Shown here one piece after another: positions 8,390 to 17,217 of a DNA stretch of 64,000 nucleotides. How positions within the stretch are numbered: the first letter of the stretch is position 1; each line of letters starts with the position of its first letter. The stretch covers positions 62,001 through 126,000 of the forward strand of contig NZ_JBLXIK010000007.1 in assembly GCF_048269565.1 (NCBI RefSeq). The letters are read 5' to 3'. The notes beneath the pieces were generated by a model. That model was not told the origin of the DNA. It saw nothing but the letters and a program-made list of their open reading frames with translations, and did not search any database. Source of the stretch: Maricaulis sp048269565. GTDB taxonomy: Bacteria > Pseudomonadota > Alphaproteobacteria > Caulobacterales > Maricaulaceae. Both the position numbers and the translations under genes were made by a program.

Positions 8390-9964
8390 ATGATCCGCTT
8401 CCTGTTCCTGTTCGCCGCACTGGCGATGACTGCGCCCGCCCTGGCGCAGGCGCCCGGCAGCGAGCGTGGCAACACCATGCAGGTCTATATCCGCGAGCCC
8501 GGCAATGGCCCGGTCTCCGAAAGCCTGCTGCTGCCGCTGAGCAAGGCGGCCGTGATCAATCTGCCTGTCGACGCGGCCGATATCATGGTCACCAATCCCG
8601 AGGTGGTGCAGGCGGTGATCCGCACCCCGCGCCGCGCCTATCTGCTCGGCATGGCGGTGGGCCAGACCAATGCCTTCTTCTTTGATGCCGACGGCCAGCT
8701 GATTCTCGATCTCGATCTGCGCGTCGAGCGCGATCTCGGCCCGCTGCAGGAATCGCTCGATCGCTTTTTGCCCAATGCCCGCGTCACGGCCGAGGCGATG
8801 AACGACCATATCGTGCTGTCGGGCTCTGTGCCGAACGCTGTCGATGCCGATACGGCGCTGAGCATCGCCCAGCGCTGGGTCGAGACTCCGGAGCAGATTC
8901 TCTCGATGGTCACCATCGAGGGCCGCGACCAGGTGATGCTGAAAGTGCGCATCGTCGAGATGCAGCGCTCCATCGTGCGTCAGCTCGGGGTTAATCTGAA
9001 CGGGACCACGAATTTCGGCGAGTTCTCGCCGCCGGTCCGCGTCCAGCGCTACCAGAACATCAACGGGCTCGACGTTCCGGTCGTCGACTCCAACGGCAAT
9101 AATGTCTTCGACACCATCACCGATGGTTCCTATGCCAGCTCGACCACAGTCGGCACCGATAATGGATATGGCGTCGCCGGCAGTGCGCTGGGCGGCCTCG
9201 TTCTGGGCGGGGCACTCAACAATCTGGTCGATGGCGTGTTGCAGAGCTCGATCGGTGCGACCCTGAATGCGCTCGAGCGTGTCGGCCTGGTGCGCACCCT
9301 GGCGGAACCCAATCTGACCGCGATCACCGGCGAATCGGCGAATTTCCTCGCTGGCGGCGAATTCCCCGTGCCGACCGGCCGTGACCGCGACGGCAATGTC
9401 ATCATTGAATACAAGCCTTTCGGTGTCGGGCTCGGCTTCACGCCGGTTGTCCTCTCGGAAGGCCGCATCAGCATGCGCATCTCAACCGAGGTGTCCGAGC
9501 TTTCCTCCGATGGTTCGCTGGTGTTGAGCCAGACAGTGACCACCGACGCCGCCGGCAACCAGGTGGTGATCGACGGCATGACGATCCCGGGCCTGACGGT
9601 CAATCGCACCGAAACCACGGTCGAACTGCCCTCGGGCGGCAGCCTGGTACTCGCCGGCCTGATCCGTGAGGAGACCCGCCAGAATCTCGACCAGGTGCCC
9701 GGTATCGGCAATGTGCCGATCCTCGGTTCGCTGTTCCGCTCGCGGGACTTCCTCAACCAGGAAACCGAGCTGGTCATCCTGGTGACGCCTTATCTGGTTG
9801 ACCCGACCAATCCGGCCGCCCTGGCAACGCCGGCGGACGGGTATCAGAATGCCAACGAGCTCGATGCCCTGCTCTTTGGCCGCATCAACCGGATCTATTC
9901 CGTGCCCGGCGCCGATACCGGCGAGCGGCGCTGGAGTGGTCCCGTTGGCTTCCTGTTCGATTAG
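8390..9964 (+). CDS. cpaC: Outer-membrane secretin CpaC (RcpA) of the Flp pilus
   Basis: 524 aa with signal peptide MIRFLFLFAALAMTAPALAQ. The N-domain holds VINLPVDAADIMVTNPEVVQ, a BON-like segment (ARVTAEAMNDHIVLSGSVPN) follows, and the secretin barrel shows VGLVRTLAEPNLTAITGESA, FLAGGEFPVP and VPGIGNVPILGSLFRSRDF. It forms the outer-membrane pore for pilus extrusion. The frame is also open from a TTG at 8375, but the ATG at 8390 gives the proper signal peptide with TTGAGG 9 nt upstream. The stop is close to the cpaD start. Confidence 0.94.
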   Translation: MIRFLFLFAALAMTAPALAQAPGSERGNTMQVYIREPGNGPVSESLLLPLSKAAVINLPVDAADIMVTNPEVVQAVIRTPRRAYLLGMAVGQTNAFFFDADGQLILDLDLRVERDLGPLQESLDRFLPNARVTAEAMNDHIVLSGSVPNAVDADTALSIAQRWVETPEQILSMVTIEGRDQVMLKVRIVEMQRSIVRQLGVNLNGTTNFGEFSPPVRVQRYQNINGLDVPVVDSNGNNVFDTITDGSYASSTTVGTDNGYGVAGSALGGLVLGGALNNLVDGVLQSSIGATLNALERVGLVRTLAEPNLTAITGESANFLAGGEFPVPTGRDRDGNVIIEYKPFGVGLGFTPVVLSEGRISMRISTEVSELSSDGSLVLSQTVTTDAAGNQVVIDGMTIPGLTVNRTETTVELPSGGSLVLAGLIREETRQNLDQVPGIGNVPILGSLFRSRDFLNQETELVILVTPYLVDPTNPAALATPADGYQNANELDALLFGRINRIYSVPGADTGERRWSGPVGFLFD

Positions 9965-9978
9965 TGGAGTATCCGATC

Positions 9979-10647
9979 GTGTCGAAACTCAGCGCTAAAT
10001 GCCTTCTGGCCGCCCTTCTGGGCTCGATGACGCTGGCTGCCTGCTCGACGACGCCGGTCGGGCTTGATCTGCCGCAGGCGACCGCCGTCGCCGAGACCTT
10101 CCGCGCCGACATGCCGGTCGATCCGCGTGATAACGGCCTGACCTGGGCCCAGCAGGACATGCTTCGCGCCATCGCGACCGAATACAAGGTGCGCGGCCAC
10201 GGCCCGCTGGTGATCAGCTATCCGCAGGGCGGCGACAATGAAGACGCAGCCATCGGCGCGATCGCCGAGGCCCGGACCTATCTCTATGAACAGGGGCTCG
10301 ACTGGCGCCAGATCGCCGGTGGCGCCTATGACGCGCGCTCGCAGGGCAATGCGGCGGTGATTTTCAGCTTCACCCGCTATCGCGCCGTGGCGCCGGACTG
10401 CCCGCAGGGCTGGGAGGACCAGCGCTTCGATTTTGACAATCACCACTCGGCGCGTTTCGGCTGCTCGCTGGCCACCAATCTGGCCGCGATGATCAGCGAC
10501 CCGCGCGATCTTGTGGCGCCGCGCAATATGGGTCCGTCCGATGCCGGACGCCGTCAGACGGTGCTCGATCATTACCGGGCCGGGGAATCCACCACCAGTG
10601 AGCGCAGCGACCATGAAAGTGGCGCTGTCAGCACGGTCGGCAATTAG
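9979..10647 (+). CDS. cpaD: Pilus assembly lipoprotein CpaD
   Basis: 222 aa. The GTG at 9979 has GGAG 9 nt upstream and gives a lipoprotein signal ending at LAAC (residues 20-23), so the mature protein is lipid-anchored at that cysteine. The rest matches the CpaD family: NGLTWAQQDMLRAIATEYKV, AAIGAIAEARTYLYEQGL, and the C-terminal FGCSLATNLAAMISDPRDLV. CpaD is thought to help the secretin reach or stay in the outer membrane. An earlier GTG at 9964 overlaps the cpaC stop but lacks a good ribosome-binding site. Confidence 0.9.
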   Translation: MSKLSAKCLLAALLGSMTLAACSTTPVGLDLPQATAVAETFRADMPVDPRDNGLTWAQQDMLRAIATEYKVRGHGPLVISYPQGGDNEDAAIGAIAEARTYLYEQGLDWRQIAGGAYDARSQGNAAVIFSFTRYRAVAPDCPQGWEDQRFDFDNHHSARFGCSLATNLAAMISDPRDLVAPRNMGPSDAGRRQTVLDHYRAGESTTSERSDHESGAVSTVGN

Positions 10648-10669
10648 TTGAGGGGCGGAAGGAGCGATC

Positions 10670-12223
10670 ATGGCTGACGCAAAACATGCCCTGAACAGGG
10701 ACCCGATTCTGGACGGAGACGATCCGTTTCTCGATGCTTCCGACATCGAACGCCTGATGCTGGGCGAGGCTGCGCCGGCGGCGCCTGCCGCTCCGGCCGC
10801 ACGCCAGGCCGCGCCTGAAGCCGAGCGCGGCAGCCGGCGTTTCGGCGCCGGCTCACAGCCCGGCCATGACGAATTCACGGACAGCTATCAGTCAGAGGCC
10901 CCCGCTGCGGTACCGCAGACCCAGGATGCGCTCGAGGCCGAGTTCGCCGACCTGCAGGACGAGTTCATCGCATCGCAGGCCGCAATCCCGGCCGGTGAGG
11001 CCCTGATCGGCGAGATCGATCGTGATATTGCCGATCAACCGGTGCCGCGGATCACGATTGCCGCCTTCTGCGAACGTCCCGAGACCGGAGCGCTGGTCCA
11101 CAATGCCGCGGGCGACCGGCGCTTGGCCAAGGCGCATGTCGGCGTCGAGCTCGGCGGGCTGCCCGCAGCGATCGAACGTTATCATGACGCCACCACGCCC
11201 AATCTGCTGATTGTGGAATCGGGAATGCGTGGCCAGGGCCTGTTCGAACAGCTCGAGGAGCTGGCGAGCGTCTGTGACCCGGAAACCAAGGTCATCATCA
11301 TCGGCGCCGCCAATGATATTGCCCTCTATCGCGAGCTGATGAAGCGCGGGGTGAGCGAGTATCTCGTGCCACCGATGACGCCGCTGCATCTGATCCGCTC
11401 GATTTCCGACCTGTTCCTCGATCCCGAGCAGCCCTTTGCCGGCAAGAGTATTGCCTTCATCGGCGCCAAGGGCGGTGTCGGCTCCTCGACGGTGGCCCAT
11501 AATTGCGCCTGGTCGCTGTCGGAAGGGCTGCAGACCGATGCGGTGCTCGTCGATCTCGATCTCTCCTTCGGCACGGCCGGGCTCGATTTCAACCAGGATC
11601 CGGCCCAGACGCTGGGCGATGCCCTCAACGAACCGGACCGGCTCGATGATGCGCTGCTCGACCGGCTTCTGGTGCGTTGTACCGAGCGGCTGAGTCTGTT
11701 TTCGGCGCCGGCGACGCTGGACCGCGATTGGGAGTTCTCGCCGAGTGAATATGAAATGGTGCTGGAAAAGGTTCGCCGCCAGGCGCCTTTCGTCGCGCTT
11801 GATCTGCCGCATTTGTGGATGCCCTGGGTGCGTGAGACCCTGCTCTCGGCCGACCAGGTGGTCGTGACGGTAACGCCGGATCTGGCGTCCTTGCGCAATG
11901 CCAAGAACCTGTTCGACCTGATCGCCGGCGCCCGTCCCAACGATGAGTTGCCGAAAGTTGTGGTCAATATGGCCGGCATGCCGAAACGCCCGGAAATTCC
12001 GGTCAAGGATTTCGCCGATGCGCTGGGAACCCAGCCCGCCCTGGTCTTGCCCTTCGAGCCGCAATTGTTCGGCAAGGCCGCCAATAACGGTCAGATGATC
12101 CACGAGCTCGACCCGAAATCGAAGGCTGCGGACGGCTTTGCCCACCTCGCCGGTCTCGTGACCGGGCGCGCGGCCGCACCGCTGCGCAAGCGGTCCATCG
12201 TCTCGAAACTGTTCGGAGGCTAG
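10670..12223 (+). CDS. cpaE: Pilus assembly ATPase CpaE (TadZ, MinD/ParA-like)
   Basis: 517 aa. A low-complexity Ala/Pro-rich N-terminus (to about residue 85) precedes a receiver-like domain (NLLIVESGMRGQGLFEQLEE ... EYLVPPMTP) without an obvious full phosphorylation pocket. The ParA/MinD ATPase part then follows, with the deviant Walker A GAKGGVGSSTVAHN and DAVLVDLDLSFGTAGLDF. TadZ/CpaE proteins place the pilus machine at a cell pole. GGAG lies 6 nt before the ATG. The cpaF start follows 6 nt after the stop. Confidence 0.93.
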   Translation: MADAKHALNRDPILDGDDPFLDASDIERLMLGEAAPAAPAAPAARQAAPEAERGSRRFGAGSQPGHDEFTDSYQSEAPAAVPQTQDALEAEFADLQDEFIASQAAIPAGEALIGEIDRDIADQPVPRITIAAFCERPETGALVHNAAGDRRLAKAHVGVELGGLPAAIERYHDATTPNLLIVESGMRGQGLFEQLEELASVCDPETKVIIIGAANDIALYRELMKRGVSEYLVPPMTPLHLIRSISDLFLDPEQPFAGKSIAFIGAKGGVGSSTVAHNCAWSLSEGLQTDAVLVDLDLSFGTAGLDFNQDPAQTLGDALNEPDRLDDALLDRLLVRCTERLSLFSAPATLDRDWEFSPSEYEMVLEKVRRQAPFVALDLPHLWMPWVRETLLSADQVVVTVTPDLASLRNAKNLFDLIAGARPNDELPKVVVNMAGMPKRPEIPVKDFADALGTQPALVLPFEPQLFGKAANNGQMIHELDPKSKAADGFAHLAGLVTGRAAAPLRKRSIVSKLFGG

Positions 12224-12229
12224 CGCGTC

Positions 12230-13708
12230 ATGTTCGGCAAACGGGCCGGCGGCCCCAAACCTGCGCAGCCCCCGGCGGGCGCGGCCCCGAAACGGGCCGA
12301 ACCCCGCGCTGCGCCTGTCGCCAGCTCTGCCACGCGCAAGGAGGCCGCTCCGGCCCCGAAACCCGCTCCCAAAGCGGCCGCCAAACCCGCGGCCCGCACG
12401 GCCCGCGCACCGGTTGAAATCGCCGGCGGCCGCTCTGAAGAATATTATGCGATCAAGACCACGATCTTCAACGCGCTGATCGACACCATCGATCTGGGGC
12501 AGTTGTCGCGCCTGGACCAGGAGACGGCGGCGGAGGAAATCCGCGATATCGTCACCGAGATCATCTCGATCAAGAATGTTGCGATGTCGATCGCCGAGCA
12601 GGAACAACTGCTCCAGGACATCTGTAATGACGTGCTCGGCTATGGCCCGCTCGAGCCCCTGCTGGCGCGCGACGACATCTCCGACATCATGGTCAATGGC
12701 GCCGATGCCGTCTTCATCGAAGTCAATGGCAAGGTCGAGAAGACGAATATCCGCTTCCGCGACAATGCCCAGCTGATGAATATCTGCCAGCGCATCGTCA
12801 GCCAGGTCGGACGCCGCGTCGATGAGAGCTCGCCGATCTGTGATGCGCGTCTTGCCGATGGCTCCCGCGTCAACGTCATCGCGCCGCCACTGGCGCTTGA
12901 TGGGCCGACACTGACGATCCGGAAGTTCAAGAAAGACAAGCTGACCATGCCGGATCTGGTCAATTACGGCTCGATCACGCCCGAGGGCGCCAAGGTGCTC
13001 GCCGTCATCGGTGCCAGCCGTTGTAACGTGCTGATCTCCGGCGGTACCGGTTCCGGTAAAACGACCCTGCTCAATTGCATGACCGGTTTCATCGAGCTCG
13101 ATGAGCGCGTCGTGACCTGCGAAGACGCCGCCGAGCTGCAGCTGCAACAGCCGCATGTGGTGCGTCTGGAAACGCGGCCGCCCAATCTGGAAGGCAGCGG
13201 CGAGGTCACCATGCGTGATCTGGTCAAGAACTGTCTGCGTATGCGCCCTGAACGCATCATCGTCGGCGAGGTCCGCGGCCCGGAGAGCTTCGATCTGCTG
13301 CAGGCGATGAATACCGGCCATGACGGCTCGATGGGCACGCTGCACGCCAACTCGCCGCGTGAGGCCATGGCGCGGATTGAATCGATGATCACCATGGGTG
13401 GCTACAACCTGCCGGCCCGCACGATCCGCGAGATGATCGTCGGCTCGATCGACGTCATCGTCCAGGCAGCGCGACTGCGCGACGGCTCGCGCAAGATCAC
13501 CCACATCACCGAAGTGGTCGGCATGGAAGGCGATGTCATCGTCACGCAGGACCTCTTCCTGTACGAGATCCAGGGCGAGGATGATGATGGCCGCATCTCC
13601 GGCCGCCATGTCTCGACCGGTATTGCGCGTCCGAAATTCTGGGATCGCGCCCGCTACTTCGGCCTCGATCGCGAACTCGCTGAAGCTCTCGACGCGTCGG
13701 AGGCCTGA
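12230..13708 (+). CDS. cpaF: Pilus assembly ATPase CpaF (TadA)
   Basis: 492 aa. A variable Ala/Pro/Lys-rich N-terminus of about 65 residues leads into the type II/IV secretion ATPase. Seen are YGPLEPLLARDDISDIMVNG, the Walker A GGTGSGKTTLLN, the Asp box region RVVTCEDAAELQLQQPHVV, the Walker B-like MRPERIIVGEVRGPE, and the His box GHDGSMGTLHANSPREA. It is the cytoplasmic motor that polymerises (and probably retracts) the Flp pilus with TadB and TadC. Tightly packed between cpaE and tadB. Confidence 0.95.
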   Translation: MFGKRAGGPKPAQPPAGAAPKRAEPRAAPVASSATRKEAAPAPKPAPKAAAKPAARTARAPVEIAGGRSEEYYAIKTTIFNALIDTIDLGQLSRLDQETAAEEIRDIVTEIISIKNVAMSIAEQEQLLQDICNDVLGYGPLEPLLARDDISDIMVNGADAVFIEVNGKVEKTNIRFRDNAQLMNICQRIVSQVGRRVDESSPICDARLADGSRVNVIAPPLALDGPTLTIRKFKKDKLTMPDLVNYGSITPEGAKVLAVIGASRCNVLISGGTGSGKTTLLNCMTGFIELDERVVTCEDAAELQLQQPHVVRLETRPPNLEGSGEVTMRDLVKNCLRMRPERIIVGEVRGPESFDLLQAMNTGHDGSMGTLHANSPREAMARIESMITMGGYNLPARTIREMIVGSIDVIVQAARLRDGSRKITHITEVVGMEGDVIVTQDLFLYEIQGEDDDGRISGRHVSTGIARPKFWDRARYFGLDRELAEALDASEA

Positions 13709-13710
13709 GC

Positions 13711-14703
13711 ATGAGTCCCGATTTCGCCTTCATCCTGGCCGCCGCAGCCGCCTTCTTCGCCGTTGGCGGTGTCGGCTGGGTGACGCTGGGTGCGATGGGC
13801 GATGCCCAGTCAAAAAAGCGCCTCGACCGGGCGGTCGGTGGACGCACGACGCGCGGCAAGCGTCAGGGCGCGACCCTCGACAGCGCTGCCCAGCGCAAGC
13901 GCCAGGTCCAGGATTCGCTCAAGGACATGGAGCAGCGCCAGAAGGATATCCGCAAGAAGGCGATCACGCTGAAGGCGCGTATCCAGCAGGCCGGGATGGA
14001 TTTCACCCCGACCGTGTTCTGGATCGCATCGGCCTGCATGGGCGTGACCGGCCTGCTGATTGCGCTGGTCACCGGGCAGAGCCTGCTCGTCTCGGCCGGG
14101 ATCGCCATGGTGTCCGGGCTGGGCCTGCCGCGCTGGACGCTGGGTCTGCTGCGCGGACGCCGCCAGGGCAAGTTCACCGGCGAATTCGCCAATTCGATCG
14201 ACATCATCGTGCGCGGCGTCAAATCCGGCCTGCCGCTGAACGAGTGCCTCAACATCATCGCCCGCGAATCGCCCGAGCCGATCGCGTCGGAGTTCCAGCT
14301 GCTGACCGAGGGCCTGCGCGTCGGCCAATCGCTTGAGGACGCGCTCGAGAAGATGTGCGAGCGCATGCCGCTGCCCGAGTTGAACTTCTTCCGCACCGTC
14401 CTGATCATCCAGCAGAAGACCGGCGGCAATCTCGCCGAGACCCTGGGCAATCTGTCCGGCGTGTTGCGGGCGCGCCGCATGATGCGCGAGAAGATCGATG
14501 CCCTCTCCGGCGAAGCCAAGGCCTCGGCCTTTATCATCGGCTCACTGCCACCGGGCGTGCTGGCCATCGTCTATGCCACGACGCCGGACTATATGAGCCA
14601 GATGTTCGTGCACCCGACCGGGCAGCTGATGCTGCTGGGCGGTGCCACCTGGATGGCGATCGGGATTTTCGTCATGCGCGGCATGATCAATTTCAAGATG
14701 TGA
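13711..14703 (+). CDS. tadB: Flp pilus inner-membrane platform protein TadB
   Basis: 330 aa. It has an N-terminal membrane helix, a basic cytoplasmic linker, a T2SSF domain (FANSIDIIVRGVKSGLPLNE, ELNFFRTVLIIQQKTGGNLA) and two C-terminal membrane segments. TadB and TadC together form the GspF-like platform that couples the CpaF motor to pilin addition. It starts 2 nt after the cpaF stop and ends 4 nt before tadC, as expected for a single operon. Confidence 0.92.
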   Translation: MSPDFAFILAAAAAFFAVGGVGWVTLGAMGDAQSKKRLDRAVGGRTTRGKRQGATLDSAAQRKRQVQDSLKDMEQRQKDIRKKAITLKARIQQAGMDFTPTVFWIASACMGVTGLLIALVTGQSLLVSAGIAMVSGLGLPRWTLGLLRGRRQGKFTGEFANSIDIIVRGVKSGLPLNECLNIIARESPEPIASEFQLLTEGLRVGQSLEDALEKMCERMPLPELNFFRTVLIIQQKTGGNLAETLGNLSGVLRARRMMREKIDALSGEAKASAFIIGSLPPGVLAIVYATTPDYMSQMFVHPTGQLMLLGGATWMAIGIFVMRGMINFKM

Positions 14704-14707
14704 GGCG

Positions 14708-15712
14708 ATGGACATGTTCGGCATCAGCTTCAACGACATCCGCGATTTTCTGACCGACCCCGAAATGCTTGTCATGGCGGTCTCGGCGATCCTCGTCTTC
14801 GCCACCATCGTCACCCTGGCCGGGCCGATGATGGGCGGCGACAATCTCGACAAGCGCGTCAAGTCGGTGCGCAATCGCCGCGAGGAGCTTCGCCGCCGCA
14901 ATCGCGAACAGCTTGAAGTCAATGCGCGGGGCAAGGGCGGCAATTCGATCCGCAGCGTTGAGGCCAGGGGCATCATGCGCAAGGTCGTCGACTCGCTCAA
15001 TCTGCAGAAGGCCTTCGAGGATCCGGCGCTGCAGATGAAGCTGCAACAGGCGGGTTTTCGCGGCAACCGGCCGGCGGTCACCTTTTATTTCTTCCGCCTG
15101 ACCATGCCCTTCATCCTGCTGGCCGGGGCGCTTTTCTATGTCTTCATGATCAATGATTTCGGCCTGCCGACGATCACCCGGGTCTGTTTCTCGCTCGGCT
15201 TTGGCCTGCTCGGCTATTACGCGCCGAATGTCTATCTCTCCAATGCTGCCGCCAATCGCCAGCAATCGATCATGGGCTCCTTTCCCGACGGGCTGGACCT
15301 ATTGCTGATCTGCGTCGAGGCGGGGATGTCGATCGAGGCGGCCTTCCACAAGGTCGCATCCGAAATCGGCAGCCAGTCGCTTGAACTGGCGGAGGAATTG
15401 TCGCTGACCACGGCGGAGCTGGCCTACCTGCCGGACCGCCGTATCGCCTATGAGAATCTCGCCAAGCGCACCAATCACCCCGGCGTCAAGGCGGTGTGTA
15501 CCTCCTTGATCCAGGCCGAGCGTTACGGCACGCCGCTGGGGCAGGCCCTGCGGGTGATGGCGAAGGAAAATCGCGACATGCGGCTGGCCAATGCCGAGAA
15601 AAAAGCGGCCGCCCTGCCTGCCAAATTGACAGTGCCGATGATTGTGTTCTTCCTGCCCGTGCTGTTCGTGGTTATCCTCGGACCCGCCATCATTCGCTTC
15701 AATAGCATGTGA
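14708..15712 (+). CDS. tadC: Flp pilus inner-membrane platform protein TadC
   Basis: 334 aa, a second T2SSF-domain protein. Membrane segments lie near residues 15-40, about 130-175, and at the C-terminus (LTVPMIVFFLPVLFVVILGP). The T2SSF core reads FPDGLDLLLICVEAGMSIEA and VKAVCTSLIQAERYGTPLGQ. Its partner is TadB just upstream. GAGG precedes the ATG at 14708 closely; MFGIS at 14714 is an alternative start. It is the last recognisable core gene of the plus-strand cpa/tad operon. Confidence 0.92.
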   Translation: MDMFGISFNDIRDFLTDPEMLVMAVSAILVFATIVTLAGPMMGGDNLDKRVKSVRNRREELRRRNREQLEVNARGKGGNSIRSVEARGIMRKVVDSLNLQKAFEDPALQMKLQQAGFRGNRPAVTFYFFRLTMPFILLAGALFYVFMINDFGLPTITRVCFSLGFGLLGYYAPNVYLSNAAANRQQSIMGSFPDGLDLLLICVEAGMSIEAAFHKVASEIGSQSLELAEELSLTTAELAYLPDRRIAYENLAKRTNHPGVKAVCTSLIQAERYGTPLGQALRVMAKENRDMRLANAEKKAAALPAKLTVPMIVFFLPVLFVVILGPAIIRFNSM

Positions 15713-15750
15713 CGGAAACGGTTTGGCGCGCTATTTGAATAGCGAGGCCC

Positions 15751-16269
15751 ATGTTGGACAGGTGGACACAACCGATGTTTTCGGGGCGCAAATCGGCGGA
15801 CAAGCTCCGTGAACAGATCGAGGCAGCGGATCAGGCCGTGGCTGCAGCCATGGCCGCGATCGCTGACGATGATGTTGCGCGTGCCCGCAAGGAATTGTCT
15901 GCGGCCCCCAAGACGCATTTCGCTGACATGGGCTGGAAGGTTGATCTCGCCACGGCGATGATCGAGCTCAAATCGGGACGTCACAGACAGGGAATCCAGA
16001 AGCTGATCAATGTCTGTTCGCGGCTCGATGACACGTCGATGGGCCGCGACGACAAGAATTACCTGCGCCTCTACGCGCTCTATCGCGCCAGCGAAGCCTC
16101 CAAGGGCGGTAAGGCTCCGACGGAGATGCGGGTCCTGGTCGAGGATTTCCGCTTCGACCACACCATGGTGACGCCTTTGCTGCGCAAGGACTTCCCGCTC
16201 AAGAAAATGGACGACGCCGACATCGCGCCGCCACCACCGCCGCCGCCGGTGCCGGTGACGGAACACTGA
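15751..16269 (+). CDS. Unrecognised protein in the tad locus
   Basis: 172 aa, no family recognised. It has no signal peptide or membrane segment, so it is probably cytoplasmic. The N-terminal half is helical and charged (ADKLREQIEAADQAVAAAMA, then ARARKELS), with a helical-repeat look. The C-terminus ends in a proline run (nine Pro in IAPPPPPPPVPVTEH). It lies between tadC and the convergent tadD, 38 nt after tadC, so a pilus-linked role is plausible but unproven. The start may be 15751 or the ATG at 15775 (MFSGRKSAD), which has AGGTGGA upstream. Confidence 0.65.
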   Translation: MLDRWTQPMFSGRKSADKLREQIEAADQAVAAAMAAIADDDVARARKELSAAPKTHFADMGWKVDLATAMIELKSGRHRQGIQKLINVCSRLDDTSMGRDDKNYLRLYALYRASEASKGGKAPTEMRVLVEDFRFDHTMVTPLLRKDFPLKKMDDADIAPPPPPPPVPVTEH

Positions 16270-16303
16270 TTCAATTAGCTACACGCGGCCGGGCTGCCGC
16301 GCC

Positions 16304-17098
16304 TCAGTCGCCGCGCAGGGAATCATAGCTGCGGCGCGAGGTCAGCATGGCGCGGACATAGGCCATATTCGCCTGCGCCATCGCCGGCGTGACATCATAG
16401 CGTGCCACTTCTTCAGCTTCATTGAATCGGCCCTGCAGCGCGATGACCAGCGCCAGATTCTGGCGCACGGCCGCTTCGGCTCCGGGCCGGATCATGGCTT
16501 CGCGCAGCATGCGTTCGGCGGTCTCCGCCTCTCCGGACAGGGCGTAGGACAGTGCCAGATTGGACATCACGGATGGTTCACTCGGGGACAGGGCGAGGGC
16601 CTGGCGGAAATATTCGCGCGCCCGCTCCGATTGCCCACCCTGTTCATGGGCAATGCCGAGGGTGTTGAGGATGCGCCAGTTGGTCGGGTCGGCCTGGGCG
16701 GCGCGCTGCAGCGATTCCGTTGCGCGCGTGCCGCGCCCCGTCGAGGTCAGGGCGGTGCCATAGGCGAGCAGCAATTGCGGACTGTCCGGGTGCAGGGCGA
16801 GGGCTTGTTGCGCGATCTCAATCGCGCGCTGCGGATTGCCGAGCTGGCGCAGGGCATTGGACAATTCATAGGCCGCTTCCAAGTCAGACGGGTTGAGCTC
16901 GTGCGCTTCGGCCCAGAAGGTCGCCTGGGTCAGCATGTCCTGGCTGCGGATGGCCGTGCGTTCCTGTGAGGTTGCCGGTACGATGCTGCGTGAGTCCAGC
17001 TCGACGGCGAGGGCCTGTTCATCGGCGGTGCGCGCGGTGGTGGCGCAGCCGGTCACGGCCAGGGCGGCGAGGGGGAGGAGCAGGCTTGAAATGCGCAT
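16304..17098 (-). CDS. tadD: TPR lipoprotein TadD
   Basis: 264 aa. The lipoprotein signal MRISSLLLPLAALAVTGC places a lipobox Cys at residue 18. At least four tetratricopeptide repeats follow, for example AAYELSNALRQLGNPQRAIE, LLLAYGTALTSTGRGTRATE, RILNTLGIAHEQGGQSERAR and VMSNLALSYALSGEAETAER. TadD-type pilotins or chaperones support secretin assembly in tad systems. It sits on the opposite strand, convergent with the pilus operon. Open frame upstream of 17098 is not used because the signal peptide fits this ATG. Confidence 0.85.
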   Translation of the reverse strand: MRISSLLLPLAALAVTGCATTARTADEQALAVELDSRSIVPATSQERTAIRSQDMLTQATFWAEAHELNPSDLEAAYELSNALRQLGNPQRAIEIAQQALALHPDSPQLLLAYGTALTSTGRGTRATESLQRAAQADPTNWRILNTLGIAHEQGGQSERAREYFRQALALSPSEPSVMSNLALSYALSGEAETAERMLREAMIRPGAEAAVRQNLALVIALQGRFNEAEEVARYDVTPAMAQANMAYVRAMLTSRRSYDSLRGD

Positions 17099-17217
17099 GA
17101 TCGGACCATTCACTGTGAGGCTCACTTGAATCTGCGCCTGCCCGGTCAAGAATGCGTTAATACAAAAGGGCTGCGCCGGTCCGGGCGCGCCGTGATCCCA
17201 CAGGGAAGGTTTATCGC

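Noticed and set aside
10892..13609. A 905-codon open frame on the minus strand
   Set aside because: It is the complement of cpaE and cpaF, whose proteins are unmistakable. GC-rich codon bias keeps the opposite strand open; the translation is low-complexity and unlike any family.
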